A stretch of DNA of 64,000 nt from Azospirillum brasilense (GCF_007827815.1 NZ_VITH01000001.1:496001-560000); one strand, 5' to 3'. Numbered from the stretch's first letter, positions 54,514 to 63,589 are shown. Made by a program: numbers and translations. The notes: generated by a model not told the origin, from the letters alone.

Positions 54514-54705
54514 GATCCGCCACCCCGGTCCGACGCGTTGCGCCTCTTCAAAGACAAACACACCGGAGCCTTTACTATTCCGCTGAAAATTTGTTCGTTA
54601 GAAAAACAATATGCGTTTCGTCCAGTACTGACCAAAGGTTGAGCTGGCCCATTAGCTGGCGCGGCAACGTGTCATAGAACAATTTAACGCTTCGGAAACC
54701 AATGG

Positions 54706-54766
54706 GTGCCTCATTATCAAAGGACGCAGAGGCGGCAAAAGACCGCCGTAATAGGGACGTCCAGGC
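54706..54766 (+). ncRNA. Structured leader of the chemoreceptor gene
   Basis: The 5' region can fold into nested hairpins. GGACG pairs with CGTCC and encloses GGCGG-CAAAAGA-CCGCC. GCCTC also faces GAGGC, and ATTA faces TAAT. The ribosome binding site AGGGA lies inside the fold, so translation could be switched. The piece GGACGCAGAGGC is similar to, but not the same as, the GGACGCAAAGCC part of c-di-GMP-I riboswitches; I do not claim identity. Confidence 0.35.
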
Positions 54767-56458
54767 ATGCTGAAAACGCTTAGAAATCTAAGGATCGGAC
54801 CGAAGGTCTATCTTCTCGTCGGGCTGCAGGCGGCGGTGGCCGCGGTGACCGGCCTGATGGGGCTGGCCGCCATGCAGGATCTGTCCGGCAAGTCCGAGTC
54901 CATCGAACGGGCGTCGGACCGCCAGGTGTTGGGCGAGCAGCTCAACGGCCTCGTCCTGGCCGTCGTCATGGACTCGCGCGGCGTCTACATGGCCCGCGAC
55001 CGCGCCGAGGTGGACAAGTTCGGCAAGCCCCTGCTGGACAATCTGAACACCCTCGGCGAGCGGCTCGGCACCCTGAAGCGCCTCACCCCGGCGGAGGGAC
55101 AGGCCACGCTGACCCCGGTGGCGACGAAGGCCGAGGAGTTCATCCGCTTCCGCACCGAAACGGTCCGCCTCGCCCGCGAGAAGAGCCCGGCGGACGCCCG
55201 GGCCTACGGCGACAACGACGCCAACCGCAGCAACCGGCAGGCGCTCAACGCCGCGATCCAGACGCTCAGCGCCGATCAGGACGCCATGATCGACCGCCTG
55301 CACGACGAATTGGAGTCGGCCCGGAGCCACTGGACCACCCTGATGCTCGCCATCGGCGTCGGCGGCGTGCTCTTCGGCATCCTGCTGGCCGTCCTGGTCG
55401 CCCGCGACATGATCGCGCGCCCCATCGCCCGCATGACCGCGGCGATGAAGACCATCGCCGCCGGCAACACCGGGGCCGAGGTGCCCGGCACCGGCCAGGG
55501 CGACGAGGTCGGCGACATGGCCGAGGCCGTGCTGGTCTTCCGCGACGGGCTGCGCCGCGCCAACGATCTGGCCGAGCAGGAACGCCGCGAGATCGACGTG
55601 CGCCGCCAGCGCCAGGAACAGCTGGAGGCCCTGACCCACGGCTTCACCCAGAAGATCGAGGGGCTGTGCCGCACCCTGAACGGCGAGGCCGACAGCATCC
55701 GCAGCAGCGCCGAATCGCTGACACATTCGGCCGCTGACGCCTCGCGCCGCAGCTCGACCGTCGCCGCGGCGGCGGAGCAGGCCACCGGCAACGTCCAGAC
55801 CGTGGCCGCCGCGACCGAGGAGCTGTCCACCTCCATCGGCTCGATCAGCCAGCGCCTCGGCGAGGCCGCCCGCATCGCCAGCGAGGCGGAGCGGGAGGCC
55901 CAGCGCACCAACAGCACCATCCAGGGCCTCGCCCAGGCGGCGGAGAAGATCGGCGCGGTGGTCAACCTCATCACCGAGATCGCCAGCCAGACCAACCTGC
56001 TGGCGCTGAACGCGACCATCGAGGCGGCGCGCGCCGGCGAGGCGGGCAAGGGTTTCGCCGTGGTGGCCCAGGAGGTGAAGAGCCTCGCCAACCAGACCGC
56101 CCGGGCCACGGAGGAGATCTCCGCCCAAATCGTCGCCATCCAGAACGAGACCCAGCAGGCGGTCGGCGCGATCAGCGGCATCGTCGGCACCATCGAGCGG
56201 ATCAGCGACATCAGCACCAACGTCGCCGCCGCGGTGGAGCAGCAGGGTTCCGCCACCCAGGAAATCGCCCGCAACGTGCAGGAAGCCGCGATCGGCACGC
56301 AGGAAGTCTCCTCGACCATCTCCGGCGTGTCGCAGTCGGCCGACCACACCGGCGAGGCGGCCGGCGGCCTGCTGAGCGCCGCCAAGGGCCTGTCGGTGCA
56401 CGCGCGCACCCTGCAGAGCGACGTGGACGACTTCACCCGCCAGATGAAGGCGGTCTGA
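54767..56458 (+). CDS. Methyl-accepting chemotaxis protein
   Basis: 563 residues. A helix ([20 protein letters not shown]) is followed by a periplasmic four-helix-bundle sensor of about 160 residues, with helix-rich heptads ([18 protein letters not shown]), then a second helix ([20 protein letters not shown]). A HAMP domain follows ([17 protein letters not shown]). The MA signalling domain has the hairpin tip [20 protein letters not shown] and [20 protein letters not shown], the highly conserved contact to CheA/CheW. No CheB/R-tethering pentapeptide is obvious at the C-terminus. The next gene group is the hydrogenase operon, separated by a terminator. Confidence 0.95.
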   Translation: MLKTLRNLRIGPKVYLLVGLQAAVAAVTGLMGLAAMQDLSGKSESIERASDRQVLGEQLNGLVLAVVMDSRGVYMARDRAEVDKFGKPLLDNLNTLGERLGTLKRLTPAEGQATLTPVATKAEEFIRFRTETVRLAREKSPADARAYGDNDANRSNRQALNAAIQTLSADQDAMIDRLHDELESARSHWTTLMLAIGVGGVLFGILLAVLVARDMIARPIARMTAAMKTIAAGNTGAEVPGTGQGDEVGDMAEAVLVFRDGLRRANDLAEQERREIDVRRQRQEQLEALTHGFTQKIEGLCRTLNGEADSIRSSAESLTHSAADASRRSSTVAAAAEQATGNVQTVAAATEELSTSIGSISQRLGEAARIASEAEREAQRTNSTIQGLAQAAEKIGAVVNLITEIASQTNLLALNATIEAARAGEAGKGFAVVAQEVKSLANQTARATEEISAQIVAIQNETQQAVGAISGIVGTIERISDISTNVAAAVEQQGSATQEIARNVQEAAIGTQEVSSTISGVSQSADHTGEAAGGLLSAAKGLSVHARTLQSDVDDFTRQMKAV

Positions 56459-56466
56459 CCCTTCCC

Positions 56467-56503
56467 CCTCCTCCCCGGATTTCGTGCCGGGGAGGAGGCT
56501 TTT
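56467..56503 (+). terminator. Intrinsic terminator of the chemoreceptor gene
   Basis: CCTCCTCCCCGG and CCGGGGAGGAGG form a perfect 12-base-pair stem with an eight-base loop, followed by CTTTT. This is a classical rho-independent terminator nine bases past the stop. Confidence 0.9.
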
Positions 56504-56566
56504 CCCGACGCATCCTTTCCACGAATGCGCCCAGGGCGTTCGAAGCTTACCCGCAAGTTACCCCAT

Positions 56567-56580
56567 TTGATGTAGATCAA
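56567..56580 (+). promoter_or_regulatory. FNR/FixK-type box upstream of the hydrogenase operon
   Basis: TTGATGTAGATCAA is a perfect match to TTGAT-N4-ATCAA. FNR-type activators bound at about -41.5 would place the transcription start near 56615. TGCAAT (56604-56609) then lies near -10. This predicts induction at low oxygen and fits the oxygen-sensitive hydrogenase downstream. Confidence 0.75.
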
Positions 56581-56776
56581 TGCCGCGCCCGCATCGAAAC
56601 TGGTGCAATGCCGGCGAGCGTTTCGCGCCCAAATACCCCTACAATCGATAGGGATTACGCCGTGCCGTGGGTTTCCCGCTTCGGGTTTCCCAGGACGCGC
56701 CGTGGCGTGCTGCGCATCCGGCGTCCGGCAACCGGGCGGCCAGCGGATCAATGCAAAAGGGTCTTTGGGGGAAATC

Positions 56777-57940
56777 ATGCCCGACGGACATGTGGATCTC
56801 GACGCCGAGCACATCGGCGATCTCGACGAGTATGAGGGTGCGCTGGCCGGCCTGTCCCGCCGGGAATTCCTCGCCTACTGCACGGGCGTGGCCGCCACGC
56901 TGGGCCTCTCCCCCGCCTTCGGCGTGAAGATCGCCAACGCCGCCGTGGCAGCACCACGCCCGACGGTGATCTGGCTGTCGGGCCAGGCCTGCACCGGCTG
57001 CACCGAATCGCTGCTGCGCACCCACCACCCGTCGCTCGAGACGCTGATCCTCGACACCATCTCGCTGGACTACAACGAGACGCTGATGACCGGTTCCGGC
57101 CACCAGGCCGAGAACTGGAAGCAGCAGGCGATGAAGGACAATTGGGGCAAGTACCTGATGGTCACCGACGGCTCCATCCCGACGAAGGACGGGGGCGTCT
57201 ACTGCAAGGTCGCCGGCAAGACCTACAAGGACGCCGTGCTGGAGTGCGCCAAGGGTGCCGCCGCGGTCATCTCCATGGGGTCCTGCTCCTCCTGGGGCGG
57301 CTGGCCGTCGACCGGCGTCAACCCCACGGGCGCCGTCGGGCTGAACGAGATCATCAAGGACAAGCCGGTCGTCTCCGTCCCCGGCTGCCCGCCCAACCCC
57401 TACAATTTCCTGTCGCTGGTCCTGCATTTCGTCGCCTTCGGCAAGCTGCCGGAGCTGGACGACAAGATGCGCCCGAAGTTCGCCTTCGGCCGGCTGATTC
57501 ACGAGAACTGCGAGCGCCGCCCGCATTTCGACGCCGGGCGCTTCGCCATGGAGTTCGGCGACTACGGCCACCGCCAGGGCTACTGCCTCTACAAGCTCGG
57601 CTGCAAGGGGCCGGAGACCTACGCGAACTGTCCGTCCATCGGCTTCAACGACGTCGGCCAGGGCACCTGGCCGGTGGGCACCGGGCATCCCTGCTTCGGC
57701 TGCACCGAGAAGGGCGTCGGCTTCACCAAGAGCATCCACGAGTTGGCCTCGCTGAAGTCGGTGGCGCCGCCCAACACCTACCCGGCGGTCGCCGTCGAGA
57801 AGGGCGAGGGCATGTCGGCCGGGGCCGCGGCGGTGGTCGCCGGCATCGCCGGCGCGGCGGTCGGCGCCGGCGCCGTCATCTCCAGCCGGCTCGGCAAGCA
57901 CGACGCGAAGACCGAATCCTCCTCCACCGCCGCCGAGTGA
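56777..57940 (+). CDS. hybO: [NiFe] hydrogenase small subunit, Hyb type
   Basis: 387 residues. A Tat signal follows an acidic N-terminus (LSRREFLAYCTGVAATLGLS). The mature subunit carries three FeS clusters. The proximal one begins with SGQACTGCTESLLR (C72 and C75). Gly74 stands where oxygen-tolerant enzymes have an extra Cys. IHENCERRPHFDAGRFA, QGYCLYKLGCKGPETYANC and GHPCFGCTEKGVGF give the other ligands. A C-terminal hydrophobic helix (AAAVVAGIAGAAVGAGAVIS) would anchor it in the membrane. The sequence resembles E. coli HybO, group 1c. GGGGG precedes the ATG; the FNR box lies about 200 bases upstream. Confidence 0.95.
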   Translation: MPDGHVDLDAEHIGDLDEYEGALAGLSRREFLAYCTGVAATLGLSPAFGVKIANAAVAAPRPTVIWLSGQACTGCTESLLRTHHPSLETLILDTISLDYNETLMTGSGHQAENWKQQAMKDNWGKYLMVTDGSIPTKDGGVYCKVAGKTYKDAVLECAKGAAAVISMGSCSSWGGWPSTGVNPTGAVGLNEIIKDKPVVSVPGCPPNPYNFLSLVLHFVAFGKLPELDDKMRPKFAFGRLIHENCERRPHFDAGRFAMEFGDYGHRQGYCLYKLGCKGPETYANCPSIGFNDVGQGTWPVGTGHPCFGCTEKGVGFTKSIHELASLKSVAPPNTYPAVAVEKGEGMSAGAAAVVAGIAGAAVGAGAVISSRLGKHDAKTESSSTAAE

Positions 57941-57949
57941 GGTGACGCC

Positions 57950-59020
57950 ATGTCGAAAAGCATGATGTCAAAGAACAAGACATCGGTCTCGCGGCGCGGC
58001 TTCCTGCGCAACGCGGTCAAGGGCAGCGCTGCGGCGGCCGCGGCCGCCTGCACCACCGTGGTCGCCGCCCCGCCGGAGGCCAACGCGCTGCAGCGCCCGC
58101 CCAAGCCGCTGCCGCCCGACGCGGTCGGCCTGCTCTACGACAGCACGCTGTGCATCGGCTGCAAGGCCTGCGTGACCGCCTGCAAGGAGGTCAACCACAT
58201 GCCGCCCGACGTCGGCCCGGCCCAGCAGGGCTGGAACGCCGGCGGCGGTGACAAGCCGATCTACGACAGCCCGGTGGAGCTGTCGGCCAGGACGCTGAAC
58301 GTCATCAAGGCCTACAGCCACGGCACCGGCGCCACCAAGGACGCGGCGGAGAACGGCTTCGCCTTCATCAAGCGGCAGTGCCTGCACTGCGCCGATCCGT
58401 CCTGCGTGTCGGTCTGCCCGGTGTCGGCAATGACCAAGGACGCCAAGACCGGCATCGTGAACCACGACCCGAGCGCCTGCATCGGCTGCCGCTACTGCGT
58501 GCTGTCCTGCCCGTTCGGCGTGCCGAAGTACGACTACAACGACGCCTTCGGCGAAATCAAAAAGTGCCAGCTCTGCAAGCAGCAGCTCGCCAAGAACGAG
58601 CTTCCGGGCTGCGCCGACGTCTGCCCCACCGGGGCGACCCTGTTCGGCCGCACGGAGGACCTCAAGGCGGAGGCCAAGCGCCGCACCGCGCTGAAGGTGG
58701 GCGAGCACACCCACTACCCGCGCGGCGACATCGCCGGCAAGGTCGGCGGCCCGCGCTCCGGCCATGAGAAGCTCGTCGAGGCGGCCTATCAGACGCACAT
58801 CTACGGCGAGAAGGAGCTGGGCGGCACCCAGTGCCTCGCGGTGTCCGCCGTGCCGTTCGACAAGCTGAACCTGCCCACCAACGTGCCGGAGAACGGCTAT
58901 CCGACCCTGTCGGAAGGCATCCAGCACACGCTCTACGCGGGCATGATCGCCCCCGCCACGGTGTTCGCCGGTCTCGCCTATCTGGCGCACCGCAACACCA
59001 AGAACCACACCGACGAGTGA
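57950..59020 (+). CDS. hybA: Hydrogenase electron-transfer FeS protein
   Basis: 356 residues with a Tat signal (SVSRRGFLRNAVKG). Four 4Fe-4S clusters of the polyferredoxin type are predicted from Cys motifs: CIGCKACVTACKEVNH, CLHCADPSCVSVCP, CIGCRYCVLSCPFG and CQLCKQQL...CADVCP. A C-terminal hydrophobic segment (LYAGMIAPATVFAGLAYLAH) anchors it to the membrane. It carries electrons from the small subunit to HybB. Nine bases separate it from hybO, so the two are co-transcribed. Confidence 0.94.
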   Translation: MSKSMMSKNKTSVSRRGFLRNAVKGSAAAAAAACTTVVAAPPEANALQRPPKPLPPDAVGLLYDSTLCIGCKACVTACKEVNHMPPDVGPAQQGWNAGGGDKPIYDSPVELSARTLNVIKAYSHGTGATKDAAENGFAFIKRQCLHCADPSCVSVCPVSAMTKDAKTGIVNHDPSACIGCRYCVLSCPFGVPKYDYNDAFGEIKKCQLCKQQLAKNELPGCADVCPTGATLFGRTEDLKAEAKRRTALKVGEHTHYPRGDIAGKVGGPRSGHEKLVEAAYQTHIYGEKELGGTQCLAVSAVPFDKLNLPTNVPENGYPTLSEGIQHTLYAGMIAPATVFAGLAYLAHRNTKNHTDE

Positions 59021-59032
59021 GGGGGCCACGCC

Positions 59033-60187
59033 ATGTCTTCGCAAGCTCATGAGCATCAACCGCTTGGCGGCCGGGTCCTCACCCTTCCTTTCCTGATCTG
59101 CGCCGCGCTGGTCGCCGTCGCCGGCGTCATCCTGTTCCAGCGCTACACGCAGGGACTGGCCGCCGCGTCGAACCTGAACGACGGCTATCCCTGGGGCATC
59201 TGGGTGGCCATCGACGTGGTGATCGGCTCGGCCTTCGGCTGCGCCGGCTACGTCATCGCGCTGCTCTGCTACATCCTGAACCGCGGCGAGTATCACCCGC
59301 TGGTCCGGCCGGCGGTGCTGGCCAGCCTGTTCGGCTACGGCCTCGCCGGTCTGGCGGTGCTGGTCGATCTCGGCCGCTACTGGAATTTCTACCACATGAT
59401 GCTGCCGTGGTACGCGCAGCCCAACTCGGTGATGCTGGAGGTCGGCCTGTGCGTGGCGACCTACACGCTGGTGCTGGTGGTGGAGTTCGCCCCGGCCTTC
59501 CTGGAGCGGTTCGGCATCGAGGGGCTGCGCGCCAAGCTGAACCGGGTGCTGTGGGTCTTCATCGCGCTGGGCGTCCTGCTTCCGACGATGCACCAGTCGT
59601 CGCTCGGCACCATGATGGTCATCGTCGGGCACAAGCTGTCGCCGCTGTGGCAGTCGCAGATGCTACCGGTCTTCTTCCTGCTGACCGCCATCCTGATGGG
59701 CTTCGCCATCGTGGTCTGGGAATCGGTGATGGCCTCGCTGAACTTCCGCCGCCCGATGGAGACGCCGGTGCTGTCGAAGCTGGCCGGGCTGATGCTGGTC
59801 GTCGCCTCGCTGTTCGTCGTGCTGCGCTTCGTCGACCTGATCGTCCGCGGCCAGATCGGCCAGATCTTCGGCGGGCCGCAGTCCGGCTGGTTCGTGGCGG
59901 AGATGGCGCTGATGATCTCCGGCCTTGCGCTGCTGATCCCCAAGGCCAACCGCAACCGGTCGCGGGCGCTGTTCCTGTCGGCCTCGCTCCTGCTGGCGGC
60001 GGGCATCCTCTACCGCCTGAACGTCTATCTCATCGGCTTCACGCCGGCGGTCGGTCCTTGGCACTACTTCCCCTCGGTCAAGGAAATCATGGTCACCGTC
60101 GGCGTCTTCGCGCTGGAGATCGCGCTGTATCTCCTCTTCGTGAAGAAGCTGCCCGTCATGCACGCCGTCCATCCCGAGCACGGCTGA
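59033..60187 (+). CDS. hybB: Hydrogenase membrane subunit, NrfD/PsrC family
   Basis: 384 residues with about ten helices (LPFLICAALVAVAGVILFQR; AIDVVIGSAFGCAGYVIALL; LFGYGLAGLAVLVDLGRYWN). The NrfD-type pattern and the PWGIWVAIDV stretch identify a quinone-reactive subunit without haem. It passes electrons to the quinone pool and may couple this to proton movement. The start is 12 bases after the hybA stop. Confidence 0.93.
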   Translation: MSSQAHEHQPLGGRVLTLPFLICAALVAVAGVILFQRYTQGLAAASNLNDGYPWGIWVAIDVVIGSAFGCAGYVIALLCYILNRGEYHPLVRPAVLASLFGYGLAGLAVLVDLGRYWNFYHMMLPWYAQPNSVMLEVGLCVATYTLVLVVEFAPAFLERFGIEGLRAKLNRVLWVFIALGVLLPTMHQSSLGTMMVIVGHKLSPLWQSQMLPVFFLLTAILMGFAIVVWESVMASLNFRRPMETPVLSKLAGLMLVVASLFVVLRFVDLIVRGQIGQIFGGPQSGWFVAEMALMISGLALLIPKANRNRSRALFLSASLLLAAGILYRLNVYLIGFTPAVGPWHYFPSVKEIMVTVGVFALEIALYLLFVKKLPVMHAVHPEHG

Positions 60188-60205
60188 GTTTAGGAGAGTT
60201 TCATT

Positions 60206-61909
60206 ATGGCTCAGCGAGTTGTTGTAGATCCGGTCACCCGCATCGAGGGTCACCTGCGGGTCGATTGTGAAGTGGACGGCGGCAAGGTCACCAACGCCTG
60301 GGCGTCGGGCCAGATGTGGCGCGGCATCGAGCTGATCCTTCAGGGCAAGGACCCGCGCGACGCCTGGGTCTTCGCCCAGCGCATCTGCGGCGTCTGCACC
60401 ACGGTGCACGCCATCACCTCCGTCCGCGCGGTGGAGAACGCGCTGAAGCTGGAGGTGCCGCTCAACGCCCAGTACATCCGCAACATGATCCAGGGCGCCC
60501 ACAACGTCCACGATCACATCGTCCATTTCTATCACCTGTCCGCGCTCGACTTCGTGGACATCGTCTCGGCGCTGAAGGCTGATCCGGCGGCGACCGCGAA
60601 GCTGGCCCAGTCGATCTCCGGCTGGCCGCGGAACAGCACGCAGGAGTTCGCCACCGCGCAGAAGAAGCTGCAGGCCTTCATCAACTCTGGCCAGCTCGGC
60701 ATCTTCGGCTCGGGCTACTGGGGCCATCCGGCGATGAAGCTGACGCCGGAAGCCAACCTGATGGCGGCGTCCCACTACCTCCAGGCGCTCGACTACCAGC
60801 GGCGCATGAACAAGGTGGTGGCGATCCTCGGCTCCAAGACCCCGCACATCCAGAACATGGCGGTGGGCGGCGTCACCAACCCGATCAACATGGACAGCCA
60901 GTCCACCCTGACGCTCGAAAAGCTGATGTACATCAAGCAGCTGATCGACGAGGTGGGCGACTTCATCACCCAGGTCTACATCCCCGACGTGGCGGCCATC
61001 GGCGCCTTCTACGCCGACTGGACGCAGTATGGCCGCGGCGTGGTGAACTATCTGTCCATCCCGGACATGCCGCTGGACACCAAGGGCACCACCTTCGCCC
61101 TGCCCGCCGGCTACATCGACGGCGGCGACCTCGCCAAGTTCACGCCGATCAAGGACTTCCACGACCCGTACTTCGAGAAGGGCGTGAAGGAGAGCGTGAA
61201 GCACAGCTGGTACCAGGGCGGCAAGGGTCCCCTGCACCCCTACGACGGCGAGACGATCCCGAACTTCACCGACTGGCAGGACGACGGCAAGTACAGCTGG
61301 ATCAAGTCGCCGACCTTCTACGACAAGCGCGCCCAGGTCGGCCCGCTGGCCAACGTGCTGGGCATGTACGCCTCGGGCCACCAGCGCACGCAGTTCTGGG
61401 TCAACGCGGTGCTCGACGCGGTGTCGGGCCATCTCGGCAGCAAGGTCGGCGTCGACGCGCTGCACTCCACCATCGGCCGCCACGCCGCCCGCGCGGTGCG
61501 CTGCGTGGTCCTGCACGAGGAGTTGCAGAACCAGTGGAAACTGCTGATGGAGAACATCGCGAAGGGCGACACCAAGACCTTCAACAAGCCGGTGTTCCCG
61601 AAGGGCGAGATCCGCGGCTTCGGCTTCCACGAGGCGCCGCGCGGCATGCTCTCGCACTGGGTCGTGATCGAGAACGGCAAGATCAAGAACTACCAGGCGG
61701 TCGTGCCGACCACCTGGAACGCCGGCCCGCGCGACGAGGACGGGAACATCTCCGCCTATGAGGCGGCCCTGATCGACAACCCGGTGGCGGTGGCCGACCA
61801 GCCGCTGGAGATCATCCGCACCCTGCACAGCTTCGACCCGTGCCTGGCCTGCGCCGTGCACCTGACCGACACGGAAACGAAGTCGCACTATCAGGTGAAG
61901 GTCGTTTGA
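60206..61909 (+). CDS. hybC: [NiFe] hydrogenase large subunit, Hyb type
   Basis: 567 residues. The Ni-Fe(CN)2CO site is bound by RICGVCTTVHA (N-terminal CxxC) and DPCLACAVH (C-terminal CxxC). The 15 residues after the last His (LTDTETKSHYQVKVV) match the length of peptides removed by HybD. GHLRVDCEVDGG and the EGHL N-terminal motif are typical of large subunits. It travels with the small subunit through the Tat route. The spacing of 18 bases from hybB and a ribosome binding site AGGAGA support one operon. Confidence 0.97.
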   Translation: MAQRVVVDPVTRIEGHLRVDCEVDGGKVTNAWASGQMWRGIELILQGKDPRDAWVFAQRICGVCTTVHAITSVRAVENALKLEVPLNAQYIRNMIQGAHNVHDHIVHFYHLSALDFVDIVSALKADPAATAKLAQSISGWPRNSTQEFATAQKKLQAFINSGQLGIFGSGYWGHPAMKLTPEANLMAASHYLQALDYQRRMNKVVAILGSKTPHIQNMAVGGVTNPINMDSQSTLTLEKLMYIKQLIDEVGDFITQVYIPDVAAIGAFYADWTQYGRGVVNYLSIPDMPLDTKGTTFALPAGYIDGGDLAKFTPIKDFHDPYFEKGVKESVKHSWYQGGKGPLHPYDGETIPNFTDWQDDGKYSWIKSPTFYDKRAQVGPLANVLGMYASGHQRTQFWVNAVLDAVSGHLGSKVGVDALHSTIGRHAARAVRCVVLHEELQNQWKLLMENIAKGDTKTFNKPVFPKGEIRGFGFHEAPRGMLSHWVVIENGKIKNYQAVVPTTWNAGPRDEDGNISAYEAALIDNPVAVADQPLEIIRTLHSFDPCLACAVHLTDTETKSHYQVKVV

Positions 61910-61930
61910 TCCAAGCCTTCTGACCGGCCG

Positions 61931-61963
61931 AAAGCCCCTCTTCCCCGCGGAGGAGGGGCTTTT
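61931..61963 (+). terminator. Intrinsic terminator after hybC
   Basis: AAAGCCCCTC and GAGGGGCTTTT form a stem of about ten base pairs around a GC-rich loop, followed by TTTT. It lies 21 bases past the hybC stop and may partly separate hybC from hybD. Confidence 0.8.
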
Positions 61964-62028
61964 CGCGTCCCCCACGCCGGGTGATTGATCCAGTTCACGG
62001 CGCCCGGCGCCGGTCCCGTTTCATCCTG

Positions 62029-62058
62029 CTGTTTCAAAATCCCTTCTGTTTCAAAATC
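62029..62058. repeat. Direct repeat upstream of hybD
   Basis: CTGTTTCAAAATC occurs twice (62029-62041 and 62046-62058), with centres 17 bases apart. It lies in the hybC-hybD gap, about 20-50 bases before the hybD start. It could be a regulator site or the product of a small duplication. Confidence 0.4.
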
Positions 62059-62079
62059 GTCGAACGGAGCGCATGTCCC

Positions 62080-62559
62080 ATGTCCATCCTCGTCCTCGGC
62101 CTCGGCAACATCCTCCTGATGGACGAAGGGGTGGGCGTGCGCGCCATGGAGGCGTTCGACGCCGCCTGGAGCGTGCCCGATCACGTCAGCGTCGTCGACG
62201 GCGGCACCTGCGGCATGGACATGCTGGACCTGATCGCCAGCCACAAGCACCTGATCGCGGTGGACGCGGTGAAGACCGGCGCGCCGCCGGCCAGCCTGAC
62301 CGTGCTGCGCGGCGATGAGGTTCCGGCCTATTTCAAGGGCAAGCTGTCGCCCCACCAACTCGGCCTCAGCGACCTGCTGGCCTCGCTGCGCCTGCAGGAC
62401 GAGGCGCCGGAGAGCGTGACGGTGGTCGGCTGCGTGCCGATGGCGCTGGGCACCGGCCTGATGATGTCGCCGGAGATCGAGGCGGTGATCCCGCAGATGG
62501 TGACGATGATCGTCGAGGAACTGGCCCGCCTCGGCGTGACCGCCACGCCCCGAAACTGA
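62080..62559 (+). CDS. hybD: Hydrogenase maturation protease
   Basis: 159 residues of the HyaD/HybD endopeptidase family. It cleaves the C-terminal peptide of the large subunit after nickel insertion. Motifs are the N-terminal LVLGLGNILLMDEGVGV (Glu as Ni ligand), VVDGGTCGMDML (Asp ligand) and SPHQLGLSDLLA (His ligand). GGAG precedes the ATG at 62080. A terminator-like hairpin after hybC may lower its expression relative to hybC, which fits a catalytic assembly factor. Confidence 0.94.
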   Translation: MSILVLGLGNILLMDEGVGVRAMEAFDAAWSVPDHVSVVDGGTCGMDMLDLIASHKHLIAVDAVKTGAPPASLTVLRGDEVPAYFKGKLSPHQLGLSDLLASLRLQDEAPESVTVVGCVPMALGTGLMMSPEIEAVIPQMVTMIVEELARLGVTATPRN

Positions 62560-62584
62560 GCGTGGCGGCGCCGTTCACATCACG

Positions 62585-63589
62585 TCAGCGGTCGGCGCGG
62601 ATCGGCCCGAACTCCACCGGGACCCAGGCGTAGCCCTTACCCTCGGTCCGGACATGGCCGATGCCGGGGAAAGGCAGATGGGCGCCAGCCACCCACAGCT
62701 TCTGCGCCGCGGCGTCGGCGAAGAGCTTCTTGCGGGAGGCGACGGCCTGCTCCTTGTCGGCGTCGAACTCGATGACGACCTCCGGGCGGGCGAACTGCAC
62801 GGAATGGCTGTGCACGACGTCGCCCCACATCAGGATGCTGCGCTCCCCCGATGTGAACAGATAGCCGCTGTGGCCGGGCGTGTGGCCATAGGCCGCCACC
62901 GATTCCACGCCGGGAACCAGGCTGTCACCGGGCTGGTAGGGCTTCAGCTTGCCCGCCGCCGCGTAGGGCGCCACCGCCGCGCGGGCCATGGCGAAGAAGG
63001 GCTGGCTGTCCGCCGGAGCCTTGGCCGCCACCTCCTCGCTCAGCCAGAAGTCGGCGTCGGCCTTGGCGACCTGGACCGTGGCGTTGGGGAACAGCATGGC
63101 GCCGTCCGGACGCAGCAGGCCGTTGGCGTGGTCCGGGTGCAGGTGGGTCAGCAGCACCGTGTCGATCTGCTCCGGGCTGTAGCCGGCGGCGCGGATGTTG
63201 TCGGCGATGAAGCCCAGCGCCGGACCGAAGGCCTTGGCCGTTCCGGTGTCCACCAGGACGAGGTTCGCGCCGGTGTGCACGAGGAAGGCGTTCACCGCCG
63301 TCTGGACGCCCGGCGTGTCGGCCAGGAACATCCGGGCGAGCAGGCTCTGGATGTCGTCCGCGCTGGCGCCGCTGAGGATCTTGCGGTCGAGGTCGATGAA
63401 GCCGTCATACAGCGCGGTGACCTCGAAATCGCCGATGGCCATGCGGTAGAAACCCGGCGCCTGGGTCCGCTGCTGGCCCGGCACCTCCGCCAAGGCCGGC
63501 GCCGCCGGCACCAGGGCGGCGCCGACGGGAAGGGCGACGGTCAAGGCAAGCAGGGCGTTGCGCAGAGAGGCGAAGATCGGCGGTGTCAT
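62585..63589 (-). CDS. Exported MBL-fold metallo-hydrolase
   Basis: 334 residues. A signal peptide (ends PAAPALA near 34) precedes the metallo-beta-lactamase fold: VLLTHLHPDHANGL is the HxHxDH zinc motif, AAYGHTPGHSGYLF the next His, and SILMWGDVVHSHSV the bridging Asp region. GIGHVRTEGKGYAWVPVEFG closes the fold. Family members in alphaproteobacteria hydrolyse lactones or other esters; the substrate is unknown. It is convergent with hybD. A near copy starts upstream (63769 onward). Confidence 0.9.
   Translation of the reverse strand: MTPPIFASLRNALLALTVALPVGAALVPAAPALAEVPGQQRTQAPGFYRMAIGDFEVTALYDGFIDLDRKILSGASADDIQSLLARMFLADTPGVQTAVNAFLVHTGANLVLVDTGTAKAFGPALGFIADNIRAAGYSPEQIDTVLLTHLHPDHANGLLRPDGAMLFPNATVQVAKADADFWLSEEVAAKAPADSQPFFAMARAAVAPYAAAGKLKPYQPGDSLVPGVESVAAYGHTPGHSGYLFTSGERSILMWGDVVHSHSVQFARPEVVIEFDADKEQAVASRKKLFADAAAQKLWVAGAHLPFPGIGHVRTEGKGYAWVPVEFGPIRADR

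Larger units (their letters stand above)
56459..56776. other. Gap between chemoreceptor and hydrogenase genes
   Basis: These 318 bases hold the chemoreceptor terminator, the FNR/FixK-type box at 56567 and a likely leader of about 160 bases before hybO. I see no further gene. Confidence 0.7.

Noticed and set aside
54706-54766. Calling the chemoreceptor leader a c-di-GMP-I riboswitch
   Set aside because: Only a short piece resembles the motif, and the tetraloop-receptor parts are not evident. It is kept as an unassigned structured leader.
56459-56776. Sigma-54 (-24/-12) promoter for the hydrogenase operon
   Set aside because: I looked for TGGCAC-N5-TTGC spacing and did not see it; the FNR-type box is the clearer signal.
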